Source of the DNA: JACJYC01 sp964558465
Lineage (GTDB): Bacteria > Bacteroidota > Bacteroidia > Chitinophagales > Saprospiraceae
Reading direction: 5' to 3'
Assembly: GCA_964558465.1 (NCBI GenBank)
Contig: CAZLEF010000014.1
Coordinates: 39,262-103,261 of the forward strand
DNA length: 64,000 nt
Shown here: positions 8,945 through 17,515 of the stretch, in pieces
How positions within the stretch are numbered: position 1 is the stretch's first letter
How the letters are laid out: each line of letters begins with the position of its first letter
Position numbers and translations under genes: made by a program
The notes under the pieces: generated by a model
Told to the model about the DNA's origin: nothing
The model's input: only the letters and a program-made list of their open reading frames with translations
Database searches by the model: none

Positions 8945-9028
8945 TGCCCAGAACAGGATTCGAACCTGCACACCCTTTCGAGCACTACCACCTCAAAGTA
9001 GCGTGTCTACCAGTTTCACCATCTGGGC
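8945..9028 (-). tRNA. tRNA-Leu (anticodon GAG)
   Basis: 84 nt. The acceptor stem GCCCAGA / TCTGGGC closes with discriminator A. The D-arm region is GGTGAAACTGGTAGAC, the anticodon arm is CTACT-TTGAGGT-GGTAG, giving anticodon GAG, and a long class II variable arm and T-arm GGTTCGAATCC follow. CCA is not encoded. A TATCTTTG box 38 bp upstream and an intrinsic terminator just downstream frame it as a single-gene transcript. Confidence 0.95.
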
Positions 9029-9065
9029 TTTGCTATTGAAACCTGGGGGTTTCAAAAAAGTTTCG

Positions 9066-9073
9066 CAAAGATA
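9066..9073 (-). promoter_or_regulatory. -7 box (TATCTTTG) of tRNA-Leu
   Basis: Perfect TAnnTTTG on the minus strand, about 38 nt before the mature tRNA 5' end, preceded by a T-rich stretch at the -33 distance. Confidence 0.6.
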
Positions 9074-9181
9074 GATCAAATTGTAAAAAAATGATCTTCC
9101 CGGCTGGAAAATCTTTTGAGCGCGATAATCATTAAAAATTTGAGAAAGGCTGGGAAATATTCCACCGATCCCGCAATAGGA

Positions 9182-9949
9182 TCACCCCTCGTTTTCCAAA
9201 GCCGCTTTTCGCAGGCGCTGCAGGAATGGCGAAGCGAATATAAAATCCTGCAGGACTTCGTTGTCGCTGCGCAAGACCTCGCTGTTATTGCCCTGCCAGG
9301 CCACTTTGCCTTTGTGTAAAAGCAGAATGTTGTCGCCGATTTCCATGACCGAGTTCATGTCGTGGGTATTGATGACGGTCGTGATATTTTTTTCAATGGT
9401 AATATCCCGGATCAGTTCGTCGATGACCAGGGCGGTCTTGGGGTCGAGGCCCGAGTTGGGTTCGTCGCAGAACAGGTATTGGGGGTCCAGTACGATGGCG
9501 CGGGCAATCCCGACCCGTTTTTGCATACCGCCGCTGATCTCGGAAGGGTATTTATGGTTGATTCTGTCGAGGCCGACCCGCTCCAGGCAGTAGTTCACCT
9601 GGTCAAGTTTTTCTTTTTTGGTCTTGTGGGTGAACATATCCATCGGGAAACGGATATTTTCCTCTACCGTCATGGAATCGAAGAGGGCCGAAGCCTGGAA
9701 CAGCATACCCACCTTCATGCGGATAGAACGAACCTGTTTTTTATTCAGGGCAAAAAGGTCGGTATCGTCGTACCAGACTTTTCCGGAAGTAGGGGTGAAA
9801 AGCCCCACGAGGATTTTGAGCAATACCGTTTTTCCCGCGCCGCTCCGGCCGATGATGAGGTTGGTCTTACCCTGATCAAACTCTGTGGTTATGCCTTTGA
9901 GCACCTCGGTATCGTTGAAGGATTTGAATATATTTTCGGTTCGTATCAT
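9182..9949 (-). CDS. mlaF: MlaF-type ABC transporter ATPase
   Basis: 255 residues, the usual length. Walker A is GRSGAGKT (about 34-41), the Q-loop is GMLFQASALFDSMTVEENI, the signature is SGGMQKR (MlaF-like SGGM rather than SGGQ), Walker B is LFCDEPNSGLDP and the H-loop is NTHDMNS. It belongs to the ATPase of the Mla/Mkl/TGD lipid-transport complex, which moves phospholipids between the membranes and keeps outer-membrane asymmetry. It lies 11 bp downstream of mlaE in the same direction. The substrate-binding MCE protein (mlaD) is not in the next position: tRNA-Leu follows, so it must be encoded elsewhere if present. Confidence 0.93.
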   Translation of the reverse strand: MIRTENIFKSFNDTEVLKGITTEFDQGKTNLIIGRSGAGKTVLLKILVGLFTPTSGKVWYDDTDLFALNKKQVRSIRMKVGMLFQASALFDSMTVEENIRFPMDMFTHKTKKEKLDQVNYCLERVGLDRINHKYPSEISGGMQKRVGIARAIVLDPQYLFCDEPNSGLDPKTALVIDELIRDITIEKNITTVINTHDMNSVMEIGDNILLLHKGKVAWQGNNSEVLRSDNEVLQDFIFASPFLQRLRKAALENEG

Positions 9950-9960
9950 GTTCAGTCGGC

Positions 9961-10707
9961 TTAAGTAAAAAGTACGGCAATGAGGTAATCCGCCAGCAGG
10001 ATGAGGATGTCGCTGAAGACCACGGCGTTGGTGCTGGCCCTGCCGAGTTCGATGCTGCCTCCCTTGACATAATACCCCTGGTAGGCGGAAACGGTGGTGA
10101 GGATTACGGCAAAAACAGCCGATTTCACGAACATCAGGGTAATATTGCGCTCCAGAAAAAAAGAACGCAGCCCCTGGATGTATTCCGCATCCGACATCAG
10201 GCCGGTGGGCACGCTGGCTGCGTAGCCGCCGATGATGCTGATAAAGGCAGCCAACGCCACCAGCATCGGGATCACAACGAGGGCTGCCACCAGTTTGGGT
10301 GTGATGAGGAAGGCCGCCGTATTGACGCCCATAAGGTCCATAGCGTCAATATGTTCTTTCTGGCGCATCCCCCCGATTTCAGCGGCGATATTGGAGCCCA
10401 CTTTCCCCGCCAGAACCAGGCAGGTAATGGTCGGCGCCAATTCTATGATGGTGCTGTCCCGCACAATATAACCGATATAGTACCGGGGCACCAGGGTGCC
10501 GTCGAGCTGGTAGGCAAACTGCACAGCCGTCACCGCGCCGATGAAGATGGAGATCAGCCCGACGATGACTAGGGAACCGATGCCGATGTCGATCATCTGG
10601 CGCATGGTTTCCTTATAGTACATCGAAAACCGCTCCGGGCGGGCAAACGCCGTGCCCATCATGGTGACATACCGGCCGAAATGATAAAGAAACTTTGAAA
10701 ACAGCAT
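9961..10707 (-). CDS. mlaE: MlaE-type phospholipid ABC transporter permease
   Basis: 248 residues from MLFSKFLYHFGRYVTMMG. The longer frame back to 10797 runs over the promoter and overlaps the divergent gene, so I reject it. It is a multi-pass inner-membrane protein with the MlaE/TrbB-permease look: an amphipathic N-terminal helix, then VIVGLISIFIGAVTAVQFAYQL, ELAPTITCLVLAGKVGSNIAAEIGGM (the conserved cytoplasmic coupling segment with ...E-I-G-x-M), MRQKEHIDAMDLMGVN and three further helices. It forms a two-gene unit with the ATPase. A TAAATTTG box at 10738-10745 lies 31 nt upstream of the start and is the likely operon promoter. Confidence 0.93.
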   Translation of the reverse strand: MLFSKFLYHFGRYVTMMGTAFARPERFSMYYKETMRQMIDIGIGSLVIVGLISIFIGAVTAVQFAYQLDGTLVPRYYIGYIVRDSTIIELAPTITCLVLAGKVGSNIAAEIGGMRQKEHIDAMDLMGVNTAAFLITPKLVAALVVIPMLVALAAFISIIGGYAASVPTGLMSDAEYIQGLRSFFLERNITLMFVKSAVFAVILTTVSAYQGYYVKGGSIELGRASTNAVVFSDILILLADYLIAVLFT

Positions 10708-10737
10708 AGTTACGGAGATCTTCCCTTCAAAGGAATG

Positions 10738-10745
10738 CAAATTTA
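10738..10745 (-). promoter_or_regulatory. -7 box (TAAATTTG) of mlaEF
   Basis: Perfect TAnnTTTG on the minus strand between the divergent genes, 31 nt before the mlaE start. Confidence 0.55.
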
Positions 10746-10789
10746 GTGTATTTTGGTGACTTTCGGCATTTTGCTTAAAACACGACCGG

Positions 10790-11599
10790 ATGCGCACAGT
10801 TTTGATCCTTCTTTTTTTATCCTTTTCCGCGGGGTTGCTTGCTCAAAATCCAACCCCGGTCAAACTGCGCTGGGAGCGTCAAAAAACCGGTAAAGGGTTG
10901 GTATGGAAACATGCGCAACCCAGGGATCTGTTCAGCAGCCCCCAGAATTTGAATCTGGTGATTATCCACCACAAAAAAAGAAGACTGGACCTGCTCTGGC
11001 GCCAGGATACCCTGGTCAGGACAAGCGATATGGCCGTCCGGGCCGGTGCGGTTGCCGCCATCAACGCCGGTTTTTTTAACATGAAGACAGGCGGCTCAGT
11101 GACCCCGCTGCGCGACCGCGGCAACGACATTGTTGTGGACCAACAAACCGGCAACCGGGAAATTATGGAAGGTGTGCTGGTATTTGACGGCTACGGTCAT
11201 ACCCGGATAGTTGCCGCTGAAGATTCAACGGCCTGGCAGTCAATGCCCGGTTTTTTATTTACCGGACCTTTATTGTTATTGGAGGGGCTGCCGCAGCCGC
11301 TCGACGATAACGCCTTCAACAAAACCCGTCACCCGCGTTCCTGTCTGTGCACACTCCGGAACGGCAAAGTTATACTGCTCACCGCCGATGGCCGGCACGA
11401 GGAAGCCCTGGGCCTGAGCCTGCAGGAACTCACGGACCTGACCCGCTCCCTGGGTTGCCGGAACGCGATCAATCTGGATGGCGGCGGGTCCACCACCCTC
11501 TGGATCAAGGGCCCCGGCATTGTCAACCGGCCTTCCGACAACAAAAAATTTGACGCGGAAGGGGAACGACGGGTGGCCAATGCGGTAGGGGTGTGGTAA
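10790..11599 (+). CDS. Exported phosphodiester glycosidase (NAGPA domain)
   Basis: 269 residues with a signal peptide ending LLAQ (about 1-19). The rest is one NAGPA/DUF2233 domain: AAINAGFFNMKTGG near residue 95, a Thr/Asp-rich LLTADGRHEEALGLSLQEL, and the family hallmark NAINLDGGGSTTLWI near residue 225, where Asp-Gly-Gly-Gly-Ser forms part of the active site. Family members cleave sugar-1-phosphodiester bonds (mammalian NAGPA uncovers mannose-6-phosphate; bacterial ones act on cell-wall or exopolysaccharide phosphodiesters). It is divergent from mlaE, and its stop is immediately followed by the stop of the convergent ZIP gene. Natural substrate here is unknown. Confidence 0.88.
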   Translation: MRTVLILLFLSFSAGLLAQNPTPVKLRWERQKTGKGLVWKHAQPRDLFSSPQNLNLVIIHHKKRRLDLLWRQDTLVRTSDMAVRAGAVAAINAGFFNMKTGGSVTPLRDRGNDIVVDQQTGNREIMEGVLVFDGYGHTRIVAAEDSTAWQSMPGFLFTGPLLLLEGLPQPLDDNAFNKTRHPRSCLCTLRNGKVILLTADGRHEEALGLSLQELTDLTRSLGCRNAINLDGGGSTTLWIKGPGIVNRPSDNKKFDAEGERRVANAVGVW

Positions 11600-12415
11600 C
11601 TATCCCAATGCAACATCGAGCAACATCATGGTTGTAAAACCGATCATGGCGCCGATGGTGGATAAATCTGTTTCATTGCCGGTTTGTGATTCCGGGATCA
11701 ATTCTTCCACCACAACAAATATCATAGCGCCGGCAGCAAAGGACAGCGCATAGGGCAACAATGGCGTGACCGTCAAAACCAGCCAGGCCCCGATGACGCC
11801 TGCAACCGGTTCGACTATGCCGGATAACTGCCCGTAGTTAAATGCTTTTAAACTTGAAATCCCTTCCCGTTTCAGGGGAATGGAAACCGCTGCGCCTTCC
11901 GGGAAATTCTGCAAACCGATCCCGATGGTCAGCGCGATGGCGCCGGCAAGCAATCCCGTGTCCGGATTATTTGCCAAAGCGCCAAAGGTAACTCCGATGG
12001 CCAATCCTTCCGGGATATTGTGCAAAGTAATGGCAAGCACCAGCAATACACTTCGTTGCCAGGAGGTTTTGATCCCTTCCGCTTTATCCATGGACAACCC
12101 CAGGTGCAGGTGGGGCAGCAGCTTGTCGATCAGAAATATAAAAGCGCCGCCGGATAAAAATCCAATCACGGCAGGGACCCATGGAAGATCGCCTTTTGCT
12201 TCGGCCATTTCTATTGCCGGGCTTAAAAGCGACCAGAAACTGGCGGCGATCATCACGCCTGCTGCAAAACCCAGCATTGAATTAAGTACACTCTTGCTAA
12301 TGGTTTTAAAGAAAAATACCATAGCTGCGCCCAGGGCCGTCAATCCCCAGGTAAACAGGGTTGCAAACAGGGCCAGCCAAACCGGGTTGTACTCAAGTAA
12401 CCAGTCCAGGTTCAT
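11600..12415 (-). CDS. ZIP family divalent metal transporter
   Basis: 271 residues and about eight transmembrane helices. The two metal-pathway helices characteristic of ZIP proteins are clear: HNIPEGLAIGVTFGAL (about 134-149) and LQNFPEGAAVSIPLKREG (about 173-190), each with the N-x-P-E-G motif that binds Zn2+/Fe2+ in the transport path. Length and layout resemble the GufA/ZupT branch of bacterial importers or bidirectional carriers. It abuts the end of the convergent glycosidase gene (no spacing). No zinc-regulator site is recognisable upstream. Confidence 0.9.
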   Translation of the reverse strand: MNLDWLLEYNPVWLALFATLFTWGLTALGAAMVFFFKTISKSVLNSMLGFAAGVMIAASFWSLLSPAIEMAEAKGDLPWVPAVIGFLSGGAFIFLIDKLLPHLHLGLSMDKAEGIKTSWQRSVLLVLAITLHNIPEGLAIGVTFGALANNPDTGLLAGAIALTIGIGLQNFPEGAAVSIPLKREGISSLKAFNYGQLSGIVEPVAGVIGAWLVLTVTPLLPYALSFAAGAMIFVVVEELIPESQTGNETDLSTIGAMIGFTTMMLLDVALG

Positions 12416-12451
12416 GTATTCCTGATATTTACAATTTTCCTGCGCAAGGGC

Positions 12452-13882
12452 TTACAACGACCACCCTTCCCGGTACTCCCGCTTCACAAAAGCGTTGGCT
12501 TCCGGGCAATTGGTGATGGTCATGTTTTTGGCGTCCCAGAGCAGTTTTTTCCTGCCGGGGAATTTTCCGTCGGCCCCCTTGGTCTGGTAACTTCTGACGG
12601 CAAGCGAACCCAGCAAAAGGGCTTCGGTGAACGGTCCTGCAAATTCGAAGGGTGAACTCAATTGCGCATTGCCGTAACCGGCCATACACCCGTTGACCCA
12701 TTGCACGTAGTGGCCTTCCGGCACCCGGGGCAGCACTTCCTTCACATTCACACTTTGCATGATCGACGTGGGGAGCAGCCGCGGGTTGGCGCCGTAACAG
12801 TCGGCCAGAACTTTGCCTTTTGTCCCTTCCATGAGGATGCCGCCGCTCCAGTCGCCAAAGGGTTCATCCGGGCCGAGTTCGGCGGGGCGTTCGGGTTTGA
12901 CGCCGCCGTCCATCCAGGTCAGATCGATATGGGAATCGCTGTTTTTGACCGGGAATTTGAAGTAAATGGCGGTTGCAGACGGAAAACTGTCGGGCAAATA
13001 AACCTCCCTGAAGGAATTATCCCATTTGGCGACCACCGAGCATTCCACCTCCGATGCGTAGTCGATCGGCAGGATCCGGAACGCCGGGTCGAGGATATGG
13101 CAGGCCATATCGCCCAGGGCGCCGGTGCCAAATTCGTACCATCCGCGCCACCCGAACGGGGCGTACACCGGCTGGAAATCGGTATAGGCAGCGGGGCCGA
13201 GCCAAAGATCCCAGTCGAGTTCGGCAGGTACCGGGGGTTTTTCCGTCGATTTTTCGATGCCTTGCGGCCAGATTGGGCGGTTGGTCCAGGACAACACCTT
13301 GTGCACCTCGCCGATCAGTCCGGCATCGACGATCTCCTTCATTTTCCGGACGCCGTCGCCCGAGCCACCCTGGTTGCCCATTTGGGTGACGACCTTGTAT
13401 TTTGCAGCTGCTTCCGTCAGCATGCGGGCTTCGTGGATGCTCCAGGTGAGGGGTTTTTGCACATAGACGTGTTTGCCCCGTTGCATCGCGGCCAGCGCGG
13501 CTACGGCGTGGGTATGGTCGGGTGTGGATACGATGACGGCGTCGATATTGCCGGCCTCTTTATCCAACATTTCCCGGAAATCCTTGTAGTATTTCGCCTC
13601 CGGAAAATTGGTTTTGGAGCGGACTGCCTGGCGGTCGTCCACATCGCAGAGATAAACCACCTTTGCGTTCGGGCTTTTGGCGCATTCGGTGAGGTCGCTG
13701 CGGCCTTTGCCGCCTACGCCGATACCGGCGATGTAGAGGGTGTCGCTGGGCGGGATAAATCCTTTACCGCCCAACACAAAACGTGGAAGGATGGTGAACG
13801 CCGCTCCTGCCATACCGGCGTTTTTAATGAATTTTCTGCGTGAATTACCGGTTGTTGCTTGTTTTTTTGTTGATTTTTTCAT
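12452..13882 (-). CDS. Tat-exported Gfo/Idh/MocA family oxidoreductase
   Basis: 476 residues. The N-terminus carries a twin-arginine signal (NSRRKFIKNAGMAGAAFTILP) as in many Planctomycetes/Bacteroidota members that work in the periplasm. A Rossmann NAD(P) domain follows (YIAGIGVGGKGRSDL, then VVYLCDVDDRQA), with the family motif VYVQKPLTWSIHEAR, the equivalent of the conserved EKP Lys-Pro. The C-terminal alpha/beta dimerisation domain contains WGPxx-like and GDMACHILDP segments with the catalytic His region. Probable role: redox step on a sugar or sugar acid. It lies in the same neighbourhood and direction as DUF1080 and AGE-family genes, suggesting a saccharide catabolic context, though not one tight operon. 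Confidence 0.88.
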   Translation of the reverse strand: MKKSTKKQATTGNSRRKFIKNAGMAGAAFTILPRFVLGGKGFIPPSDTLYIAGIGVGGKGRSDLTECAKSPNAKVVYLCDVDDRQAVRSKTNFPEAKYYKDFREMLDKEAGNIDAVIVSTPDHTHAVAALAAMQRGKHVYVQKPLTWSIHEARMLTEAAAKYKVVTQMGNQGGSGDGVRKMKEIVDAGLIGEVHKVLSWTNRPIWPQGIEKSTEKPPVPAELDWDLWLGPAAYTDFQPVYAPFGWRGWYEFGTGALGDMACHILDPAFRILPIDYASEVECSVVAKWDNSFREVYLPDSFPSATAIYFKFPVKNSDSHIDLTWMDGGVKPERPAELGPDEPFGDWSGGILMEGTKGKVLADCYGANPRLLPTSIMQSVNVKEVLPRVPEGHYVQWVNGCMAGYGNAQLSSPFEFAGPFTEALLLGSLAVRSYQTKGADGKFPGRKKLLWDAKNMTITNCPEANAFVKREYREGWSL

Positions 13883-14060
13883 TTTGTCGAGACTTCGGTA
13901 TGGTGAAATGAAAGAATGCAGCTATGACGGGGTTAAATGCAAAATGTAAAATGCAAAATTTAAAATTTAAAAGTTGCTGCCGTTGTTAAGTTAACGACTT
14001 TTGGGGTATGCCTGGCCCCAAAGCTAAAAAAAATGCGGAATAAACCCGGAAAGGGTGTGG

Positions 14061-15044
14061 TCAGTTTTTATCATTGATCAAATTGACGACCAATCTGGTA
14101 ATGATGTCTCTTTCATCCGGTTTGCTGGATGCGATCATGATGGTCATGGCTACAAGTGCATTATCGCCGATTCTTTTGCTGCCGTCGGGTCTGTAAAGCT
14201 TCCGGTTTTTGTCGAGGAAATAGACAAATAAACCGGCGGCTATGCGTTTGTTGCCGTCCGAAAAGGAGTGGTTTTTGATGATGAAATAGAGCAGATTGGC
14301 GGCCTTTTCCTCCGTGCCCGGGTACAATTCTATTCCGTCGAAGGTCTGGAATACGGTATTTAAGGAGCTTTTGAAGGAGGCGTCCTTTTCGTTGCCGAAC
14401 AGATTGCCGGCTTGCTGGATAACCCGCTATTCCCGGATCAGGTCCATCGCTTCTTCATAACCCAATGGTTCCGCGCCTGTTTCAACCGTTGTGCCGATTT
14501 CCAGGCGCTGGTGATCGTATTTATCCAGGGTTTCGAGGGCATAAGCATATTCCCGGAGGATTTTTAGGATGCCGTGGGCTTCTTGTGCGGTCAGATCCTG
14601 GGTGTCCGCCGTTTGGGTGGCCATTTCGATGACCTGGACCAATTGGCGGTATTTTTCCTCACTTGAAGAAATGGCATTCCGTTTTACTTTCTCGATCAAA
14701 TGATTGCGCAAAATGTTAGTTGCCCAAATACGAAAATTGGTACCGCGCGGGGACTTTACCCGATAACCCACGGAAATGATTACATCCAGGTTGTAGTATT
14801 CAACTTGATAGTTTTTACCATCTCGGGCAGTTGTCAAGTATTTCTTGACAACTGAATTTCTAACCAATTCATTTTCTTTGAATAGATTGGAAATGTGCAG
14901 GCTGATATTTTGTTTTGTTTGTTGAAACAAATCGGCCATTTGTTGCTGGCTAAGCCAGACCGTTTCCTGATCGAGGGCAACCTCAACCAAGGATTCTCCT
15001 TCAGGAGAGCGATACGTGACGATTTCAGGCGTTTTTTTCATCAT
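14061..15044 (-). pseudogene. RhuM-Fic protein interrupted by an in-frame TAG
   Basis: One frame of 327 codons is open except for TAG at 14427-14429 (codon 206). The N-terminal 205 residues are a RhuM domain: VWLSQQQMADLFQQTKQN with a winged-HTH look, then VVKKYLTTARDGKNYQVEYYNLDVIISVGYRV and RIWATNILR. After the stop the same frame continues with LFGNEKDASFKSS, ELYPGTEEKAANLLYF and HSFSDGNKR, the Fic/Doc catalytic motif HxFxxGNxR. Normal family members are one polypeptide of about 330 residues. The simplest reading is a nonsense mutation in a RhuM-Fic AMPylator-like protein. A truncated 205-residue protein or readthrough is possible, and a sequencing error is possible but needs a substitution, not an indel. 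The separate ATG at 14327 could restart the Fic part. Confidence 0.85.
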
Positions 15045-15164
15045 TTCAAGCGCTTTTGGATTAACTAAATTGTTTTCCTGATCAACAAATCTAGTTAAAA
15101 AAAAATTCCAAACAAAAAAAGTTGGATATTGATTTATGCTGAAACGAAAAATACACCTGGCGCC

Positions 15165-15857
15165 TCAAATTCCCGTTAAAACCAATTTCCGGAATTCCAC
15201 CTCCGAGCCTTCGGCCTGTACGGCGATCTGCCCTTTGGAGGCGGTGCAGTTAAAACCCTCGTTGACGAAGTCGCCGTTCACCCATACCTTAATGGAATTG
15301 CCGGAGCATTCGACGACCATCGTATTCCATTCGCCCAGGGGTTTTTCCGATCCATCGGTCAGGTTGGCGATCCGGCGTTCCTTGCCTTCGGTGATCCCCC
15401 AGTTTTCTTTCGGGCCACGCCTTTTTTCCATATCCGGCGCTGTGATGTCTTCGACGATACACCAGAAGTCGCCGGCATTTTCGTGCATCATCTGCACTTC
15501 CAGCGATTGGGGGAACATGCCGTAAAGGGCCCTGGGCGTGGAGGCATGCACCAAAACGCCGCAGTTGCCGGGTTCGCCTGCAAACCGGTACTGCACTTCC
15601 AGCCGGTAGTCCTGGTAAACCGCATCGGTGATCAGGTGTCCGGGCGGCGTGCCAAGGCTGACCAGCATGCCGTCGCGCACAATGAACGGGTTTCGTGCGG
15701 CAGGGTTTTTGTCCATTTCCGGCACATCGGCATGCCAGCCCGAAAGGTCGCGGCCATTGAAGAGGCTGACAGGTTTTGGCGACGGGCCTTGTTTCGACGA
15801 CGGCTTGCAGGCTGTCAGAGCCAATAAAAGGAGGAATGCGAGTTTGAGTGTGTTCAT
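15165..15857 (-). CDS. DUF1080 / 3-keto-disaccharide hydrolase lipoprotein
   Basis: 230 residues from MNTLKLAFLLLLALTAC, a lipoprotein signal with lipobox LTAC; the frame is open 12 codons further upstream without reason to use them. The mature part is one DUF1080 (concanavalin-like beta sandwich) domain: SLFNGRDLSGWHAD, DYRLEVQYRFAGEPGNCGVLVHA and EWNTMVVECSGNSIKVWVNGDFVNEG. Members named 3-keto-disaccharide hydrolase cleave glycosides after oxidation at C3; others may bind or cut other sugars. It is co-directional with and 57 bp downstream of the AGE-family gene, so the two may be co-transcribed. Surface or periplasmic location is expected. Confidence 0.87.
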   Translation of the reverse strand: MNTLKLAFLLLLALTACKPSSKQGPSPKPVSLFNGRDLSGWHADVPEMDKNPAARNPFIVRDGMLVSLGTPPGHLITDAVYQDYRLEVQYRFAGEPGNCGVLVHASTPRALYGMFPQSLEVQMMHENAGDFWCIVEDITAPDMEKRRGPKENWGITEGKERRIANLTDGSEKPLGEWNTMVVECSGNSIKVWVNGDFVNEGFNCTASKGQIAVQAEGSEVEFRKLVLTGI

Positions 15858-15914
15858 ACCATTGGTTAAATTGCTGTATTGATCTGTTTCCAAGGCGTTT
15901 CAGGGCGCAGCCGG

Positions 15915-17381
15915 TTATGACTTTGCCTGACGGGATTTCAACTTAACAACAACGGTTGTATTTTCCAGGTGTGGCAAAATAACGGCTTGTTTTTCCTTGG
16001 ATATCCCTTTATGGTTTTTGTGGTTGACGGCGACGCCAATAATTTCAATGCCTGCGTCTTCAACAGGTGACGGATACAACAGGTCACCCTGTACCGACGA
16101 CCTGATTTTGAAATGCAGGGCAACCGGATCGCGATTGACCCAAAAACTCAAATATAAGTAATTCAATAAACAATGCTCCATACTGTGGTAGGAAGTTTTA
16201 TAGGGATTGGCTTTTACAGACTCCTTTACCCTGCCATCGGAAAAGACACTGAAATACGTATCTCCCATGGCCCGGTCTAAAAAAAAGGAATCCCAGAAGG
16301 CAGAACCCTTTTTGAAATACGCCAGGTAGGCATCCTGATGGTAAAGCCGGTACAGATTCAGGTCGAGCATATTTCCGTAAGCCTGGATCCACCAATAGGT
16401 AAAAAGGCTGTGCCGGCCAGGCGTGAGGTTGGCAATCGAAGCGTACCATATTCCATTGTCACCGTCAAATCCGTAAGTATGCAAACGGGTGGAAAGTTTT
16501 TTAGCGATGTCCAGGTAGTCTTGCCGCCCATTCAAAAGATATAACCGGGCAAGCATCCAGGCGGCTTCCATGTTGTGGCCTGTATTGATCTCCGTTTCAT
16601 CCGGGGTTCCCGGCAGGTAAGTCCAGTTCCTGTCAAACGATTCCAATATCCAACCCGATTCCGGGTGGATCATCCGGTTGATCATCGTATCGCTGATCCG
16701 CTCTGCCTGTACCAGGTATTGACCGTTCCGGGTAGCCAGATAAAGATAAAGCAGGTAACCCGAAACGGGGGTCAGCAATGCGCTGAAGGATTTGTTTTCA
16801 TCCTGAACAGACCAATCCCGGTTGAGGACGTTAAAATACCCGCCCGATTCGCCGTCCCATGCTTTTGTTTCGAGGAGATTATTCGATTTTTCGATATAAT
16901 CCAGCACTTCCGGGTCCCGGGTAACAAAGTAATACATGGCCAGACCGGTTATTGCATAGACCTGGACAAAGATCGATTTCGACGTTTGCAGGGGTTCGCC
17001 TTCATGGGTTATGGTATCGAACCATCCGCCGTATTTTTTATCCCAGGCATGGTTGAGCAGGTAGTCTTTGATCCTGGAAGCCAAATCGATAAATTCTTCC
17101 TGCCCGCTCATCAGATAAGCTGCGGAATAACTGAACAAATGCCGGGAGATCATGCTTGGATATTTGGGCGACTGGTCGAGCGCCTTCCATTGCCCATCCA
17201 GGTTGGTAAAAAAAGCGCCGTGAGCGGTATCCCTGGCATATTTTGTCCAATAGGGCAGGATATCGTGCAGCGCCTGATTTTTCCAATAAGCCTGATCCGT
17301 CAGTTTCCCCGGAGAGGTAGCCGTACGGCAGGCAGGCAACAATAAAAAAAGAACTGCTCCCAAAAGGTTCAGGCATTTCAT
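15915..17381 (-). CDS. AGE-family (alpha/alpha) sugar epimerase/isomerase-like lipoprotein
   Basis: 488 residues starting MKCLNLLGAVLFLLLPAC; an upstream in-frame ATG at 17471 is less likely because the lipoprotein signal begins here. The fold is an (alpha/alpha)6 barrel of the N-acylglucosamine 2-epimerase family: SRHLFSYSAAYLMSG, DKKYGGWFD, NTGHNMEAAWMLARLY (conserved His), RHSLFTYWWIQAYGN and YHSMEHCLLNYLYLSF (second conserved His). Most AGE enzymes are cytoplasmic; a lipobox-bearing one suggests work on extracellular sugars, possibly acting together with the adjacent DUF1080 lipoprotein. The last 60 residues form a small extra beta segment. Exact reaction (epimerase, isomerase or lyase) cannot be decided. 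Confidence 0.82.
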   Translation of the reverse strand: MKCLNLLGAVLFLLLPACRTATSPGKLTDQAYWKNQALHDILPYWTKYARDTAHGAFFTNLDGQWKALDQSPKYPSMISRHLFSYSAAYLMSGQEEFIDLASRIKDYLLNHAWDKKYGGWFDTITHEGEPLQTSKSIFVQVYAITGLAMYYFVTRDPEVLDYIEKSNNLLETKAWDGESGGYFNVLNRDWSVQDENKSFSALLTPVSGYLLYLYLATRNGQYLVQAERISDTMINRMIHPESGWILESFDRNWTYLPGTPDETEINTGHNMEAAWMLARLYLLNGRQDYLDIAKKLSTRLHTYGFDGDNGIWYASIANLTPGRHSLFTYWWIQAYGNMLDLNLYRLYHQDAYLAYFKKGSAFWDSFFLDRAMGDTYFSVFSDGRVKESVKANPYKTSYHSMEHCLLNYLYLSFWVNRDPVALHFKIRSSVQGDLLYPSPVEDAGIEIIGVAVNHKNHKGISKEKQAVILPHLENTTVVVKLKSRQAKS

Positions 17382-17491
17382 AAAACATGAAGTTTTGGTT
17401 CGGACACTTCGGTTGGGTTTGTTTTTGCGAACCTGTTCAAATATTTGAAAAGGCATTTCCGCGGTCTTCAACTATTTCCGGACAAAAGCGT

Positions 17492-17499
17492 TATCTTTG
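17492..17499 (+). promoter_or_regulatory. -7 box (TATCTTTG) of the ABC exporter gene
   Basis: Perfect TAnnTTTG ending 16 nt before the ATG at 17516; the -33 side is weak. Confidence 0.5.
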
Positions 17500-17515
17500 A
17501 ATCTCTTTTCGACCA

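Larger units (their letters stand above)
8750..8960. repeat. Duplicated tRNA-Leu 3' end plus terminator
   Basis: Two near-identical copies (8750-8832 and 8877-8960, about 83 bp each). Each contains GGCGGGATAAACTT, an A-tract, the ACCGG hairpin and the last 16 nt of the tRNA-Leu gene. The right copy is the genuine tRNA end. The left one is a truncated duplicate separated by 44 bp of unrelated sequence. Confidence 0.85.

Noticed and set aside
8750..9028. Intact integrated element bounded by tRNA-Leu repeats
   Set aside because: Only 44 bp lie between the copies and no integrase is present.
14061..14327. Small stand-alone Fic-type gene of 88 codons
   Set aside because: It is the in-frame continuation of the RhuM gene after a TAG, 33 codons downstream, with matching family order; treated as one interrupted gene.
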